A DNA stretch of 51,439 nt from positions 1 through 51,439 of the forward strand of contig JAKSJD010000014.1 in assembly GCA_024398435.1 (NCBI GenBank). The letters run 5' to 3'. The notes beneath the pieces are model-generated. The model made no database searches, was not told the DNA's origin, and saw only the letters and a list, made by a program, of their open reading frames with translations. This stretch comes from Bacteroidaceae bacterium (GTDB lineage: Bacteria > Bacteroidota > Bacteroidia > Bacteroidales > Bacteroidaceae). A program made the translations under genes and the position numbers. Shown here one piece after another: positions 24,979 through 33,899 of the stretch (positions are counted from its first letter, which is position 1; each line of letters starts with the position of its first letter).

Positions 24979-27594
24979 ATGGCCAAGGAAGAGATAACTC
25001 CGATGATGAAGCAATTCTACGACTTGAAGGAAAAGCATCCCGATGCTATCATCCTTTTTCGTTGTGGCGACTTCTACGAGACTTATGGCGACGATGCAGT
25101 AGAGGCTTCCCAGATACTTGGTATCACACTTACCAAGCGAAGCAACGGAGCATCACAGAAAGCCAACAGTCTTGCAATGGCTGGTTTTCCTTACCATGCA
25201 CTCGACAATTATCTCCCACGCCTCATTCGTGCCGGTCGTCGCGTTGCCATTTGCGACCAACTTGAAGACCCTAAACTCACAAAGAAACTCGTGAAGCGCG
25301 GAATCACCGAATTAGTGACTCCAGGCGCTTGTATGAATGATAATGTGCTCAACTATAAGGAAAACAATTTCCTTGCAGCTGTGCACTTCGGAAAGGCTTC
25401 CTGTGGCGTTTCATTCCTTGATATCTCTACGGGTGAATTTCTTGTAGGTGAAGGTACAGTTGATTATATCGAAAAACTCCTGAATAATTTCTCTCCTAAG
25501 GAAGTTCTTTATGAGAGTGGCCGCCAGTCGCAGTTCGAATCAAGTTTCGGCAATAAGTGGCTCACCTACCGCCTCGACGATTGGATTTTCTCCGACGAAA
25601 CCACCCGCAATCGTCTTCTCAAGCATTTTGGTACGAAGAATCTCAAGGGATTTGGAGTCGACCATCTCCGCAATGCCACCGTGGCAGCTGGAGCCATTCT
25701 TTTCTATCTTGAGCAGACTCAACACACCCAAATCAGTCATATTCGCAGCATTTCCCAGATAGAGGAAGGTAAATATGTGAGGATGGATAAATTCACCATC
25801 CGCAGTCTTGAACTTCTCGGTTCGATGAATGAAGGCGGCACATCCTTGCTCGATGTGATTGATAAGACTATAAGTCCTATGGGTGGACGTTTGCTCCGCC
25901 GATGGCTTGTGTTCCCATTGAAGGAAGTGAAAGCAATCCGTGATCGTCAGCGAGTGGTGGAATATTTCTTCCGCAATGTAGAATTCCGCGAGTTTGTAGG
26001 TCAGCAACTCGAGAAGATAGGTGATATAGAGCGCATCAGTTCGAAGATAGCAGTTGGCAGAGTGTCGCCACGCGATTTTGTTCAGCTTCGCGTTGCCCTT
26101 TCAGCCATTGCCCCTCTCAAGGAAATGTGTCTCCAATCCGACGATGCCGATATTCACAGTCTTGGCGAATCCCTCTTCCCATGCGAAGAACTTCGCGACC
26201 GCATCGCGAGTGAGATAATGCCCGATCCACCGTTGCTCGTAGCAAAGGGAGGAGTCATAGCCAATGGAGTGGATGCCGAACTCGACAATCTTCGTCAGTT
26301 GGCCTATTCCGGAAAGGATTATCTCCTGAAGATGCAGCAGCGCGAAATAGAGAACACAGGCATTCAGAGTCTCAAGATAGGCTACAACAATGTGTTTGGC
26401 TACTATATGGAAGTCAGAAACACATTCCGCGACCATGTTCCTTCCGATTGGATTCGTAAGCAGACACTTGTTTCTGCCGAACGCTATATAACTCAGGAAC
26501 TCAAGGATTACGAAGAGAAAATACTTGGAGCAGAAGAGAAGATACTCGCCCTCGAAACACGCATCTTCAACAGTCTTGTAGTCGATTCAGCCGATTTCAT
26601 TCCACAGCTTCAGCGCGATGCAGCCGAGATAGCACGCATCGACTGTCTGCTCTCCTTTGCCACGGCAGCACTCGAATATAAATATGTGTGTCCAGTAGTG
26701 GATGAAAGTCTTGTCATCGACATTCGCCAAGGTCGCCATCCAGTCATCGAGCGCCAGATGCCGATAGGCGAAAAATATGTAGCCAACGACGTGTTGCTCG
26801 ACAGCGACCATCAGCAAATTATCATTCTCACCGGTCCTAATATGGCAGGTAAGTCGGCCCTTCTCCGCCAAACGGCACTCATCACGCTCATGGCACAGAT
26901 AGGCAGTTTCGTACCTGCTGAAAGTGCCATCATCGGCCTCACGGATAAGATATTCACTCGCGTCGGTGCAAGCGACAATATCTCCATGGGCGAAAGTACC
27001 TTCATGGTGGAAATGACGGAAGCTTCAAGCATACTCAACAATATCTCCGAACGCTCACTCGTACTTTTCGACGAGTTGGGCCGAGGCACCAGCACCTACG
27101 ACGGAATCTCAATCGCATGGGCCATAATCGAGTATATCCATGAAAACGGTCGCAATCGTGCCCGTACACTCTTTGCCACCCACTACCACGAACTCAACGA
27201 CATGGAGCGACTCTTCTCTCGCGTGAAGAACTTCAATGTGTCGGTGATGGAAAAGGACGGACGGGTGATATTCCTTCGCAAGTTGGTACCAGGTGGAAGC
27301 GAACATTCATTCGGTATCCATGTGGCCAAGATAGCAGGAATGACACCAAGCGTAGTGCGCCGAGCCGAACAAGTACTGGCCGAATTGGAAAAGAAAGGCG
27401 ACGGCACCGCCGTACATCGTCCTCAGCCACAAGAGATAGCACAGAGCGGCAGTATGCAACTCTCGTTCTATCAGCTCGACGACCCATTGCTCAGTCAGCT
27501 ACGCGACGAGATAATAGGCATCGATGTCAATGCCCTCACCCCCCTCGAAGCCCTCAACAAACTCAATGACATCAAGCGTCTGCTGGGAAAATGA
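24979..27594 (+). CDS. mutS: DNA mismatch repair ATPase MutS
   Basis: Recognises base mismatches and starts repair. 871 residues, full length. The N-terminal mismatch-binding loop is '[12 protein letters not shown]' (Phe and Glu that contact the mispair). The clamp and lever domains fill the middle. The ATPase has Walker A '[13 protein letters not shown]' (from about residue 619), '[14 protein letters not shown]', Walker B '[14 protein letters not shown]' and 'FATHYHEL'. The protein ends '[10 protein letters not shown]'. The DNA coding that last part is duplicated 6 kb downstream (33565-33606). Confidence 0.97.
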   Translation: MAKEEITPMMKQFYDLKEKHPDAIILFRCGDFYETYGDDAVEASQILGITLTKRSNGASQKANSLAMAGFPYHALDNYLPRLIRAGRRVAICDQLEDPKLTKKLVKRGITELVTPGACMNDNVLNYKENNFLAAVHFGKASCGVSFLDISTGEFLVGEGTVDYIEKLLNNFSPKEVLYESGRQSQFESSFGNKWLTYRLDDWIFSDETTRNRLLKHFGTKNLKGFGVDHLRNATVAAGAILFYLEQTQHTQISHIRSISQIEEGKYVRMDKFTIRSLELLGSMNEGGTSLLDVIDKTISPMGGRLLRRWLVFPLKEVKAIRDRQRVVEYFFRNVEFREFVGQQLEKIGDIERISSKIAVGRVSPRDFVQLRVALSAIAPLKEMCLQSDDADIHSLGESLFPCEELRDRIASEIMPDPPLLVAKGGVIANGVDAELDNLRQLAYSGKDYLLKMQQREIENTGIQSLKIGYNNVFGYYMEVRNTFRDHVPSDWIRKQTLVSAERYITQELKDYEEKILGAEEKILALETRIFNSLVVDSADFIPQLQRDAAEIARIDCLLSFATAALEYKYVCPVVDESLVIDIRQGRHPVIERQMPIGEKYVANDVLLDSDHQQIIILTGPNMAGKSALLRQTALITLMAQIGSFVPAESAIIGLTDKIFTRVGASDNISMGESTFMVEMTEASSILNNISERSLVLFDELGRGTSTYDGISIAWAIIEYIHENGRNRARTLFATHYHELNDMERLFSRVKNFNVSVMEKDGRVIFLRKLVPGGSEHSFGIHVAKIAGMTPSVVRRAEQVLAELEKKGDGTAVHRPQPQEIAQSGSMQLSFYQLDDPLLSQLRDEIIGIDVNALTPLEALNKLNDIKRLLGK

Positions 27595-27655
27595 AAAACG
27601 AATGGTTTCGCACGAAGACGAGAACGAAAACGAATTCTTTAACCTATAACCTATC

Positions 27656-28285
27656 TCACGGCATATCAATCAAATGTTCACGTAGGGCAAAGGCAACAAG
27701 ACTGGCGGTATTGCTAACGTGGAATTTGACAAGCAATCGCTTGCGATACCAGTTAGCCGTTTCTTGGCTCATATGGAGTTGGTCGGCTATCTGTGGATTG
27801 GTCAGCCCTTGACAGATAAGGCGGAGAATGTTTTGTTCAGTGGGAGTGATGAAGACATGATCGTGGCTTGCACGATTGATAATGGCACTAACATCAGGAT
27901 TGAGGTATTGCTTATCGTGGTAAACGGCATTGATTGCATGTACAAGTTCTTCCACTGATGAACTTTTCAACACATAGCCATGCACGCCTATTTCCATCAT
28001 ACGATGTATGACGGAATACTCGTCATGACTGGTGATGGCGATGACCTTGACGCGAGGATAAACATCTAAGATATATTGGGCGAACTCGATTCCGCTGCCG
28101 TCGGGCATGGAAATATCCAGGAGCAACACATCTGGGCGGCGCTCCACCAGTTTGTTTTTGCACGACTCCAAAGTAGAAAAAGTGTGGCTTACATGAATCG
28201 TATCATTCTCGTTCAAGGATTTAGCAAGTCCATCCAGCATCAACTTGTGGTCATCTACTATGTTTACATCAATCTTGTATGTCAT
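27656..28285 (-). CDS. NarL/LuxR-family response regulator
   Basis: 209 residues. Receiver domain 1-125 with acidic pocket 'VDDHKLMLDG', phosphorylation Asp in 'DVLLLDISMPDG' (D57), 'AITSHDE' (switch Thr/Ser) and 'YVLKSS' (conserved Lys). The C-terminal LuxR helix-turn-helix covers 'LTNPQIADQLHMSQETANWYRKRL'; 'ETANWYRK' in place of the usual 'TVKTHR' suggests altered DNA recognition. It overlaps the end of the histidine kinase gene by 17 bases, so the two form a cognate pair. The gene starts the left half of the islet bracketed by mutS ends. Confidence 0.93.
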   Translation of the reverse strand: MTYKIDVNIVDDHKLMLDGLAKSLNENDTIHVSHTFSTLESCKNKLVERRPDVLLLDISMPDGSGIEFAQYILDVYPRVKVIAITSHDEYSVIHRMMEIGVHGYVLKSSSVEELVHAINAVYHDKQYLNPDVSAIINRASHDHVFITPTEQNILRLICQGLTNPQIADQLHMSQETANWYRKRLLVKFHVSNTASLVAFALREHLIDMP

Positions 28286-30161
28286 CTTTCAGGGGGAGTG
28301 TTACATTAATTTCTGTTCCGTTGGCTGGCGACGATATTATGTCCATACGCCCATCATACTCGGCAATGCGGTCGAGGATATTCTGTAGTCCCATGCCTGT
28401 GGTGGCTTGTTCTGAAACATTCATTCCTTGACCGTTGTCGCTGACAATAAGTATGGCCTGTTCGGAGTCGACCATCAGTTGGATGTAGATGCGGTCAGCG
28501 ACAGCATGCTTGATAGCGTTGTTAACAAGCTCGTAGGCACAACGGTAGATGATAAGTTCCAAGTCGCGCGGCAATCGACGATTGTCTCCAAAATAATTGA
28601 ATTGTGCTCCGGGTACGGAGATGGCAAAATCCTGCAGCGATGTGATGAGACCGTTCTTCTGTAATTCCTTAGGCATCAGATGGTGGGCTAAACGGCACAT
28701 CTCCACCACAGAATCGTCGAGCAAGCGTATTGCCTCCTCTTTCTCGTTGTTCTGGAGCTTGAGTTTCAGCAATGAGAGCATGCCTCCCAATCCGTCGTGC
28801 AAGTCTTTAGCAAGCAGACTACGCTCCTTTGATTCTGCCTCCAATGCAACTTTAGCTGCGAGAAGTGCCTTTTGACGTTTATGATTTTGCTTAATAAGCA
28901 GCATCACAATACCAAGTACCAAAAGCAGCACCACCACAATGCCGATGCCCCACAGCAGATACATACGCTGGGCAGCAAGGCGACTGATAAGTGAATTTTT
29001 CTCTGCTGTGTTGAATATAGTCTCTTGCTCTGCCAGCGATGTCTGGTAAGCGTAGTTGCTCCATGCCGTCTGTATTGAATCTGCTTTTTTTTGGTATTCG
29101 CGAGCTTGGTCTGGCTGATTGAGATGCGAGTAGATGTCGGCAAGCAAAGCGAATGTGCCCTTCGCTACATCTGGTGAATCTATGTCGATGTCGAGTGCCT
29201 TCAGTGCATACTCCTTTGCACCATTCCAATCCCCATTATGAGCCTTCAGCTTCGCAATCTGGCAATAGAGGTTCGCATCGGAACGATGCAAAGAGTCGCC
29301 AAGCGCAATGCTTTTGTTTATCAGTTTCTCTGCCTTGCGGTAGTTGCCTTCGGCAAAGGCAATGTCAGTCATCACCGTGAGGCATTTCACTTGTTGGAAA
29401 CCCTCTTCCTCGCTATGGGAGTCAAGATATTCCCACACCCTCTCGATTATCTGCCAAGCGCGGTTGTAGTCGCCTCGCTGCATTGCCACTTTCGCCTGAC
29501 CTTTTATGCAGAAATAGCGTATCTGTGGGGTATTGGTTATTGCAGCTATGGAATCTCCTTTTATGTAGTATTCGTTTGCATGCGAGAGATTGCCCAGACA
29601 GTAGTAAAGTTCGGCTATATTGCCGTAACATAGGCTTTCGCTCTCGCGCCACTCATGTGCTTTGAATATTTTCAAGGCCTTGTGGTAATACTGCAGTGCC
29701 TTTGCACCATTGCCCAACGTGTTGTAGAAATTGCCCATAGTGCCGAAGAGAGCCGACTCGGCATTGTCAATATCTGCAGCATCGTACTTGCCACTCTTGC
29801 GCATTAGTTTCGTGGCTTCCTCAGTTTTCAACAATGCCTTCTCTGCTTCCTCGTAGCGGGCGTTCGCCAAATGGTGCATCCCCTTGATGCGGTAAAAATC
29901 AGCGAGGGCTGCGTATGCTTTCTGCTCATGGGCAAGCCGAATGCCTAGGTTGGCATACTTTGTCGATGCTTTCTCGTCGGTTTCCAGATATCCCCATGCC
30001 AGATTTCGGTAAATCTTTATAAGGTCTGCTTTATCCCTCGGTGGATCGGTGCGGATGATAGTTTCCAGCGAGTCTATGTTATGGCCATGATTGTCGGAGT
30101 AGGCTCTGGTGGCGAGGCTTACACACGATAAAACGACTATGGTGACGGCGCGGATGTTCAT
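28269..30161 (-). CDS. TPR-containing sensor histidine kinase (HisKA_3 type)
   Basis: 630 residues. The start at 30161 gives a signal peptide ending near 'TRAYS'; 15 codons upstream are open but lack one. The periplasmic part (about 25-390) is a string of TPR repeats ('ALQYYHKALKIFKAHEW', 'YRKAEKLINKSIALGDS'). One membrane helix follows ('YLLWGIGIVVVLLLVLGIVML'-like, about 400-420), then a coiled coil, then the dimerisation box 'LLAKDLHDGLGGMLS' with the phospho-accepting His, and an ATPase domain with 'NNAIKHA', 'DNGQGM' and 'GMGLQNI'. This layout is common in Bacteroidetes. Its partner regulator overlaps its 3' end. The signal is unknown. Confidence 0.93.
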   Translation of the reverse strand: MNIRAVTIVVLSCVSLATRAYSDNHGHNIDSLETIIRTDPPRDKADLIKIYRNLAWGYLETDEKASTKYANLGIRLAHEQKAYAALADFYRIKGMHHLANARYEEAEKALLKTEEATKLMRKSGKYDAADIDNAESALFGTMGNFYNTLGNGAKALQYYHKALKIFKAHEWRESESLCYGNIAELYYCLGNLSHANEYYIKGDSIAAITNTPQIRYFCIKGQAKVAMQRGDYNRAWQIIERVWEYLDSHSEEEGFQQVKCLTVMTDIAFAEGNYRKAEKLINKSIALGDSLHRSDANLYCQIAKLKAHNGDWNGAKEYALKALDIDIDSPDVAKGTFALLADIYSHLNQPDQAREYQKKADSIQTAWSNYAYQTSLAEQETIFNTAEKNSLISRLAAQRMYLLWGIGIVVVLLLVLGIVMLLIKQNHKRQKALLAAKVALEAESKERSLLAKDLHDGLGGMLSLLKLKLQNNEKEEAIRLLDDSVVEMCRLAHHLMPKELQKNGLITSLQDFAISVPGAQFNYFGDNRRLPRDLELIIYRCAYELVNNAIKHAVADRIYIQLMVDSEQAILIVSDNGQGMNVSEQATTGMGLQNILDRIAEYDGRMDIISSPANGTEINVTLPLKDDIQD

Positions 30162-30203
30162 TATGACTGCAATTTGGTTGCACTTATGATATATTCTGCA
30201 GTG

Positions 30204-30211
30204 CAAAGATA
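30204..30211 (-). promoter_or_regulatory. -7 promoter element of the two-component operon
   Basis: CAAAGATA on the plus strand reads TATCTTTG on the minus strand, 42 bases before the kinase start. Confidence 0.6.
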
Positions 30212-30526
30212 ACGTCTAATTCCTCTTTCTAAAAAGTTGCAGAGAAAAATATCAGTTAAAAGAGTGAAATTCCACCTTTTTGGGGGGAATTCAGTCGCTG
30301 CCTGCGACAATTTTTACAGTACAAAAATATTATATTTTTTTTGTGTGGACAAATTTTATTCGGCAAAAATGAATTACCAGCGACTTTTTTACCTCGTTTT
30401 GTCTTTAGCCTCCACCCAAAAGGGTAGAATTTCTTGCGTTTTTTATATATTTCGATGTTTCCCCGTGTAGGGAAATATGTGGATTAGTTAATTTTGCATG
30501 CTAAAATTTATTAATATTTAAAAATT
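30212..30526. other. divergent region between the histidine kinase and the OmpA operon
   Basis: No gene seen. It contains several small hairpins: ATTCC...GGGGAAT near 30270-30292, GTCGC-tgcct-GCGAC at 30294-30308, and CCACCC...GGGTAG near 30412-30427. The plus-strand -7 box TAATTTTG at 30489-30496 is the likely promoter of the OmpA operon. Regulation by the adjacent two-component system would be plausible but is not shown. Confidence 0.5.
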
Positions 30527-31783
30527 ATGAAAAGAAATCTCCTTTTGATTGTGGCTGTACTCGGAATGGCAGCCTTTTCGCCTGATGCCCAAGCGCAAGG
30601 CTTCTTGAACAAACTGAAAGATAAAGCTATAGATAAGGTCAAAAACAAGATTGAACAGAAGGTGGAAGGCGCTGTCGACAAAGTTATCAACGGCACCGAG
30701 AACGCTGCCATGAATGCAGTGAGTGGGAAGGATAAAGATGCGGACGGAGAAATCGACAACTCTGATCCAACGATAGCTACGTCGTCGGATTTCCAGCGTG
30801 GCGCCACCATTCTCTTCCAGGACGACTTTGTGGCAGAGACAGTCGGTGAGTTCCCATCGAAATGGGATTTATGCAGTGGTGTAGCAGAAATGAAGAACAT
30901 GGGAAACGTCAAGGCCGTGGAGATTACGGATGATGGTGCCATCACTCCACTCGTCAGGCAGCAGGGAGCATACCTGCCAGAGGAGTTCACACTTGAGTTC
31001 GACTATTATTATTGGAACAAGAAAGAGGGGATAGGCCATAATGAGTTGGATCTTGTCTTTGGCTATAACGACGACCGTTCGATGAATGTCTATGATTTGT
31101 TCGCGAACGACAGCCAGTGCCCTTTCTCACTCCAAATGCCAGTTTGTGATGACAAAAGGTGGACATATAATGTAGATCAGAAATCTACGACACTTGAACA
31201 TTCCATAAAACAAGGTTGGCATACCGTTGCGCTTTCTTTCAACAAGCGTGCAATGAAGGTGTATGTAGATGGAGTACGCATTGTCAACTACCCTAGCATC
31301 AAGCGACAGCCCACTTGGTTTGCTTTCCGTGTGCCACATAATCACCACAATCTTACATTCATTAAAAATGTAGTGCTGGCTCAGGGTGCTGTGGCTCTCT
31401 ATGCCAAAAATGCTCAGGATCTCGTAGCTAAGCAGATGGAAGAGACAGGTAAGTTCGTTACCAACAACATCAACTTCGAGACTGGCAAAGCCACTCTCCT
31501 TCCAGAGTCGATGGAGGAAATCCAGAAGGTAGCCGATTATATGCTTAAGAACAAATCGGTGCGCTTTGAGGTTCAAGGACATTGTGACAACCAGGGTTCC
31601 GACAAGGTGAACGACCCTCTCTCCCAGTCGCGCGCAGAGTCTGTTGTCGCAGCACTCGTAAAGCTCGGTGTCGACGAGTGGAACCTCCGAGCAGTGGGTA
31701 AGGGCAGTCACGAGCCTATTGCCGACAACAAGACCAAGGAGGGTCAAGCAAAGAATCGTCGCGTAGAATTTATAAAGAAATGA
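30527..31783 (+). CDS. OmpA-family outer-membrane/peptidoglycan-associated protein with a lectin-like middle domain
   Basis: 418 residues. Signal peptide ends at 'AQAQG'. A short Lys-rich amphipathic stretch (about 25-60, 'LNKLKDKAIDKVKNKIEQ') follows. The middle domain (about 85-290) looks like a concanavalin/LamG beta-sandwich ('FTLEFDYYYWNK', 'WHTVALSFNKRAMKVYVDGVRI'). The C-terminal OmpA domain (about 310-418) has 'INFETGKATLLPES', 'VQGHCDNQGSDKVNDPLSQS' and 'GKGSHEPIADNKTKEGQAKNRRVEF', with the Asp and Arg that grip peptidoglycan. It leads a three-gene operon, overlapping the next start (ATGA). Confidence 0.92.
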   Translation: MKRNLLLIVAVLGMAAFSPDAQAQGFLNKLKDKAIDKVKNKIEQKVEGAVDKVINGTENAAMNAVSGKDKDADGEIDNSDPTIATSSDFQRGATILFQDDFVAETVGEFPSKWDLCSGVAEMKNMGNVKAVEITDDGAITPLVRQQGAYLPEEFTLEFDYYYWNKKEGIGHNELDLVFGYNDDRSMNVYDLFANDSQCPFSLQMPVCDDKRWTYNVDQKSTTLEHSIKQGWHTVALSFNKRAMKVYVDGVRIVNYPSIKRQPTWFAFRVPHNHHNLTFIKNVVLAQGAVALYAKNAQDLVAKQMEETGKFVTNNINFETGKATLLPESMEEIQKVADYMLKNKSVRFEVQGHCDNQGSDKVNDPLSQSRAESVVAALVKLGVDEWNLRAVGKGSHEPIADNKTKEGQAKNRRVEFIKK

Positions 31784-32889
31784 TTATGAGAAAGATATTG
31801 ATTTCAACTGCTTTGATGCTTGTAATAAGCGTCGGAGCTAATGCACAGCTCACTCCCGAGGGAGTGATGGCCACACTCCCCGACCTGCCTACTCTTGCTC
31901 AGATGATAGCCTATGAGACCGACGAGCAAAATCCGGATCTATACAGTGATTTCCATGCGAAACTCAACGACGCGCAGAAGAAATGCCAGGAAATGGTCGA
32001 CAAGGGCACTGCAGCCCTAGCGTTTGATGTTAAATCCAAGGCAATGAAGGAAAATGTTCCAGGAACAAAGACTAAAGTAGCGCAAGCCTTGAACATGAGC
32101 AAGTCGCAACTTCAGGCTCTGGCAAAATCTTCCGCCGAAGGGCGAGTGGCTTCCATGGGGGTAAGCATGGCAGATATCCAGTCGGTTCAGAGTGGGAAGA
32201 TGTCGGAAGAGGAACTTGCAAACAAGATCCTCGCAAAGCGCACAGGTGGCCTGAATATGAAAGATATTGAGGCGATGTCCAACATGTCGGATGCAGAGAG
32301 GATAGAGTTCATCCAAAACTCTGGCCTTTCAGCCAGCACCCAGGCAGCAGCTGCCAAGAACAGCAAGGCCGCAGCCGGCAATGCAGCTCTGACTTCAGTG
32401 ACACAGAAAATCACATCCCTCCAAAAAAGGATTGGAGAACTGACACAGAAAAGCATCAGGCTCCGCGACGAAGGGAAAGCCTTCGGCAAGGACTTGTATG
32501 CAAAAGAATACGCAGGCAAGATAGAGCCCCTTCGTGAAGAATACAGAGCATTGTCAGTATTTGTAGGCGGTGGAGAGAACGGAACTTCAGCAGAAGAGGC
32601 AAAAGGAAAAGAAGCAAGCACAAAGATTGCAGCCATCGACAAACAGATTGACGGCTTCATGCATGATTTCTATTCAAAGGCCCTCCCTGTATGGCGCAAC
32701 GCAGTCGTTGCATCGATGGACGTGTTCCGCACCGAGGTTCTGCCCCTTCAGTATGAATTGAAAGAAGCCTATGCCAAGGCATACGAGCTGACGGGAAGCC
32801 ACGAATATATGGGCGGCGACCAGTTCCCTTTCAGCGCAGCCTTCAGCTATCTCGAATCTGCCGAATATATTGACGACTACAATTTCTGA
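31780..32889 (+). CDS. hypothetical exported protein, helical
   Basis: 369 residues, or 367 if translation begins at the second ATG (31786), which gives a cleaner signal peptide ('MRKILISTALMLVISVGANA'). The first ATG overlaps the ompA stop as ATGA, so translation is coupled. The mature protein is rich in Ala, Lys, Glu and Met and predicted helical, with a likely coiled coil in the second half ('ITSLQKRIGELTQKSIRLRDEG'). No known domain recognised. Its place between an OmpA protein and a lipoprotein suggests a periplasmic or envelope role. Confidence 0.82.
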   Translation: MIMRKILISTALMLVISVGANAQLTPEGVMATLPDLPTLAQMIAYETDEQNPDLYSDFHAKLNDAQKKCQEMVDKGTAALAFDVKSKAMKENVPGTKTKVAQALNMSKSQLQALAKSSAEGRVASMGVSMADIQSVQSGKMSEEELANKILAKRTGGLNMKDIEAMSNMSDAERIEFIQNSGLSASTQAAAAKNSKAAAGNAALTSVTQKITSLQKRIGELTQKSIRLRDEGKAFGKDLYAKEYAGKIEPLREEYRALSVFVGGGENGTSAEEAKGKEASTKIAAIDKQIDGFMHDFYSKALPVWRNAVVASMDVFRTEVLPLQYELKEAYAKAYELTGSHEYMGGDQFPFSAAFSYLESAEYIDDYNF

Positions 32890-32894
32890 TTATT

Positions 32895-33476
32895 ATGAAA
32901 CAAATTCTTGCTATTGCATCAGCATTGCTGATGCTCGCTTCATGCGGAAACGGCTCATCGAATCCTCCATCCAATAATGGTGAGCAGACTGATACGGAGA
33001 AAACGGCTACAACTTCTTCTATTAAGCTAGGCGACAAATTTGACTTTGCCGGACTCGACTCCGACAAACTTGTTCCTTCTTTTGCAAAAGAAGTGAGTGA
33101 AACGGAAAAATCACTCGACACCGATTTATGCAGAGGGGTGTATCTATATGTGGGCGACAATGTCGATGCAATCACTCCAGAGCAACTCAATGAATGGTTC
33201 AGCACTGTGTATGACGCGGCTATAGCGGCTTCTGACGATGGAAAAATCTATACCCCCGGACTATTCGGTGACACTCAGCGCGGTGACGAGATCACGTGTC
33301 CTGTGGTCACTGACAAGTCGTTCGGCGACTTCTCCTGCATCTATCTGCACGACGGCGTATGGTATCGTCTTGATGCCTCCCACAAAGTGCAGCACGACAA
33401 GTTTGTCAAGGATTATCCTGAGAAATATTATGGAGTCAAGCTCTTTGTTCATGGGAAATACAACGTGACTCTATAG
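32895..33476 (+). CDS. hypothetical lipoprotein
   Basis: 193 residues with a lipoprotein signal (hydrophobic core, lipobox 'LASC', then 'GNGSSNPPSNNGEQ', an unstructured tether). No family recognised in the mature part. It is the third gene of the OmpA operon (5-base gap) and is followed 42 bases later by a strong terminator. It probably cooperates with the two upstream products at the envelope. Confidence 0.8.
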   Translation: MKQILAIASALLMLASCGNGSSNPPSNNGEQTDTEKTATTSSIKLGDKFDFAGLDSDKLVPSFAKEVSETEKSLDTDLCRGVYLYVGDNVDAITPEQLNEWFSTVYDAAIAASDDGKIYTPGLFGDTQRGDEITCPVVTDKSFGDFSCIYLHDGVWYRLDASHKVQHDKFVKDYPEKYYGVKLFVHGKYNVTL

Positions 33477-33518
33477 CCATTGCTGATTATTCAGTAAACT
33501 CACTTTTTACGCAAAGCA

Positions 33519-33558
33519 GCCTCGCACACACGATCCCGAGTGCGAGGCCGTTTTTTTT
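33519..33558 (+). terminator. terminator of the OmpA operon
   Basis: Perfect stem GCCTCGCAC / GTGCGAGGC with a 12-base loop, then CG and eight T residues. Confidence 0.92.
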
Positions 33559-33564
33559 GTATTA

Positions 33565-33606
33565 TACAAACTATAGCGACATCAAGCGTCTGCTATTAGG
33601 GAAATA
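33565..33606 (+). pseudogene. remnant duplicate of the mutS 3' end
   Basis: GACATCAAGCGTCTGCT at 33578-33594 is identical to 27568-27584 in mutS. Similarity extends on both sides (ACAAACT before, GGGAAA after a 4-base insertion). Read in frame it gives 'DIKRLLLGK' and a stop, against 'DIKRLLGK' and a stop in MutS. No other part of mutS is present here. Confidence 0.75.
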
Positions 33607-33899
33607 AAGGGGTTCAAAGTAGATTTTATCTTAGATTTTAATTTTGATTCTCTTTTGATATCTTGAGCGAAGCGAAAATCCAAGGAATTTCGTTCCCTCG
33701 TATTTTGGATTAGATTTTTTCAAGATTATAAAATCTATATAAAATCCGCCTGAAAATGATGGGAGGCATTGGTTTGGGATTTGCCTGTGGCAAGTTATCG
33801 ACTTGTCGCTTGGCTCGTCCAAGAAATGACCCCAAACATTATAACTAATTATTAGGTTTCTTATATAGTTTATTGCTTGGCAAAAGCTCTTTCCATTAT
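33607..33899. repeat. intergenic region with a partial 22-bp palindrome array
   Basis: On the minus strand, in 22-base steps from 33871 to 33784: a weak TATATAAG unit, a unit with TTATAATGTTTGGGGTC, one with CTTGG-acgag-CCAAG, and one with CAAGT-cgata-ACTTG. The last two together match the repeat at 20216-20252. Degenerate GATTTTA/AAAATC runs fill 33620-33760. No gene seen. Confidence 0.65.

Noticed and set aside
27595-33564. Calling the mutS-flanked block an integrative element
   Set aside because: No integrase, transposase or relaxase is present and only one remnant repeat is seen, so it is reported as an islet, not a mobile element.
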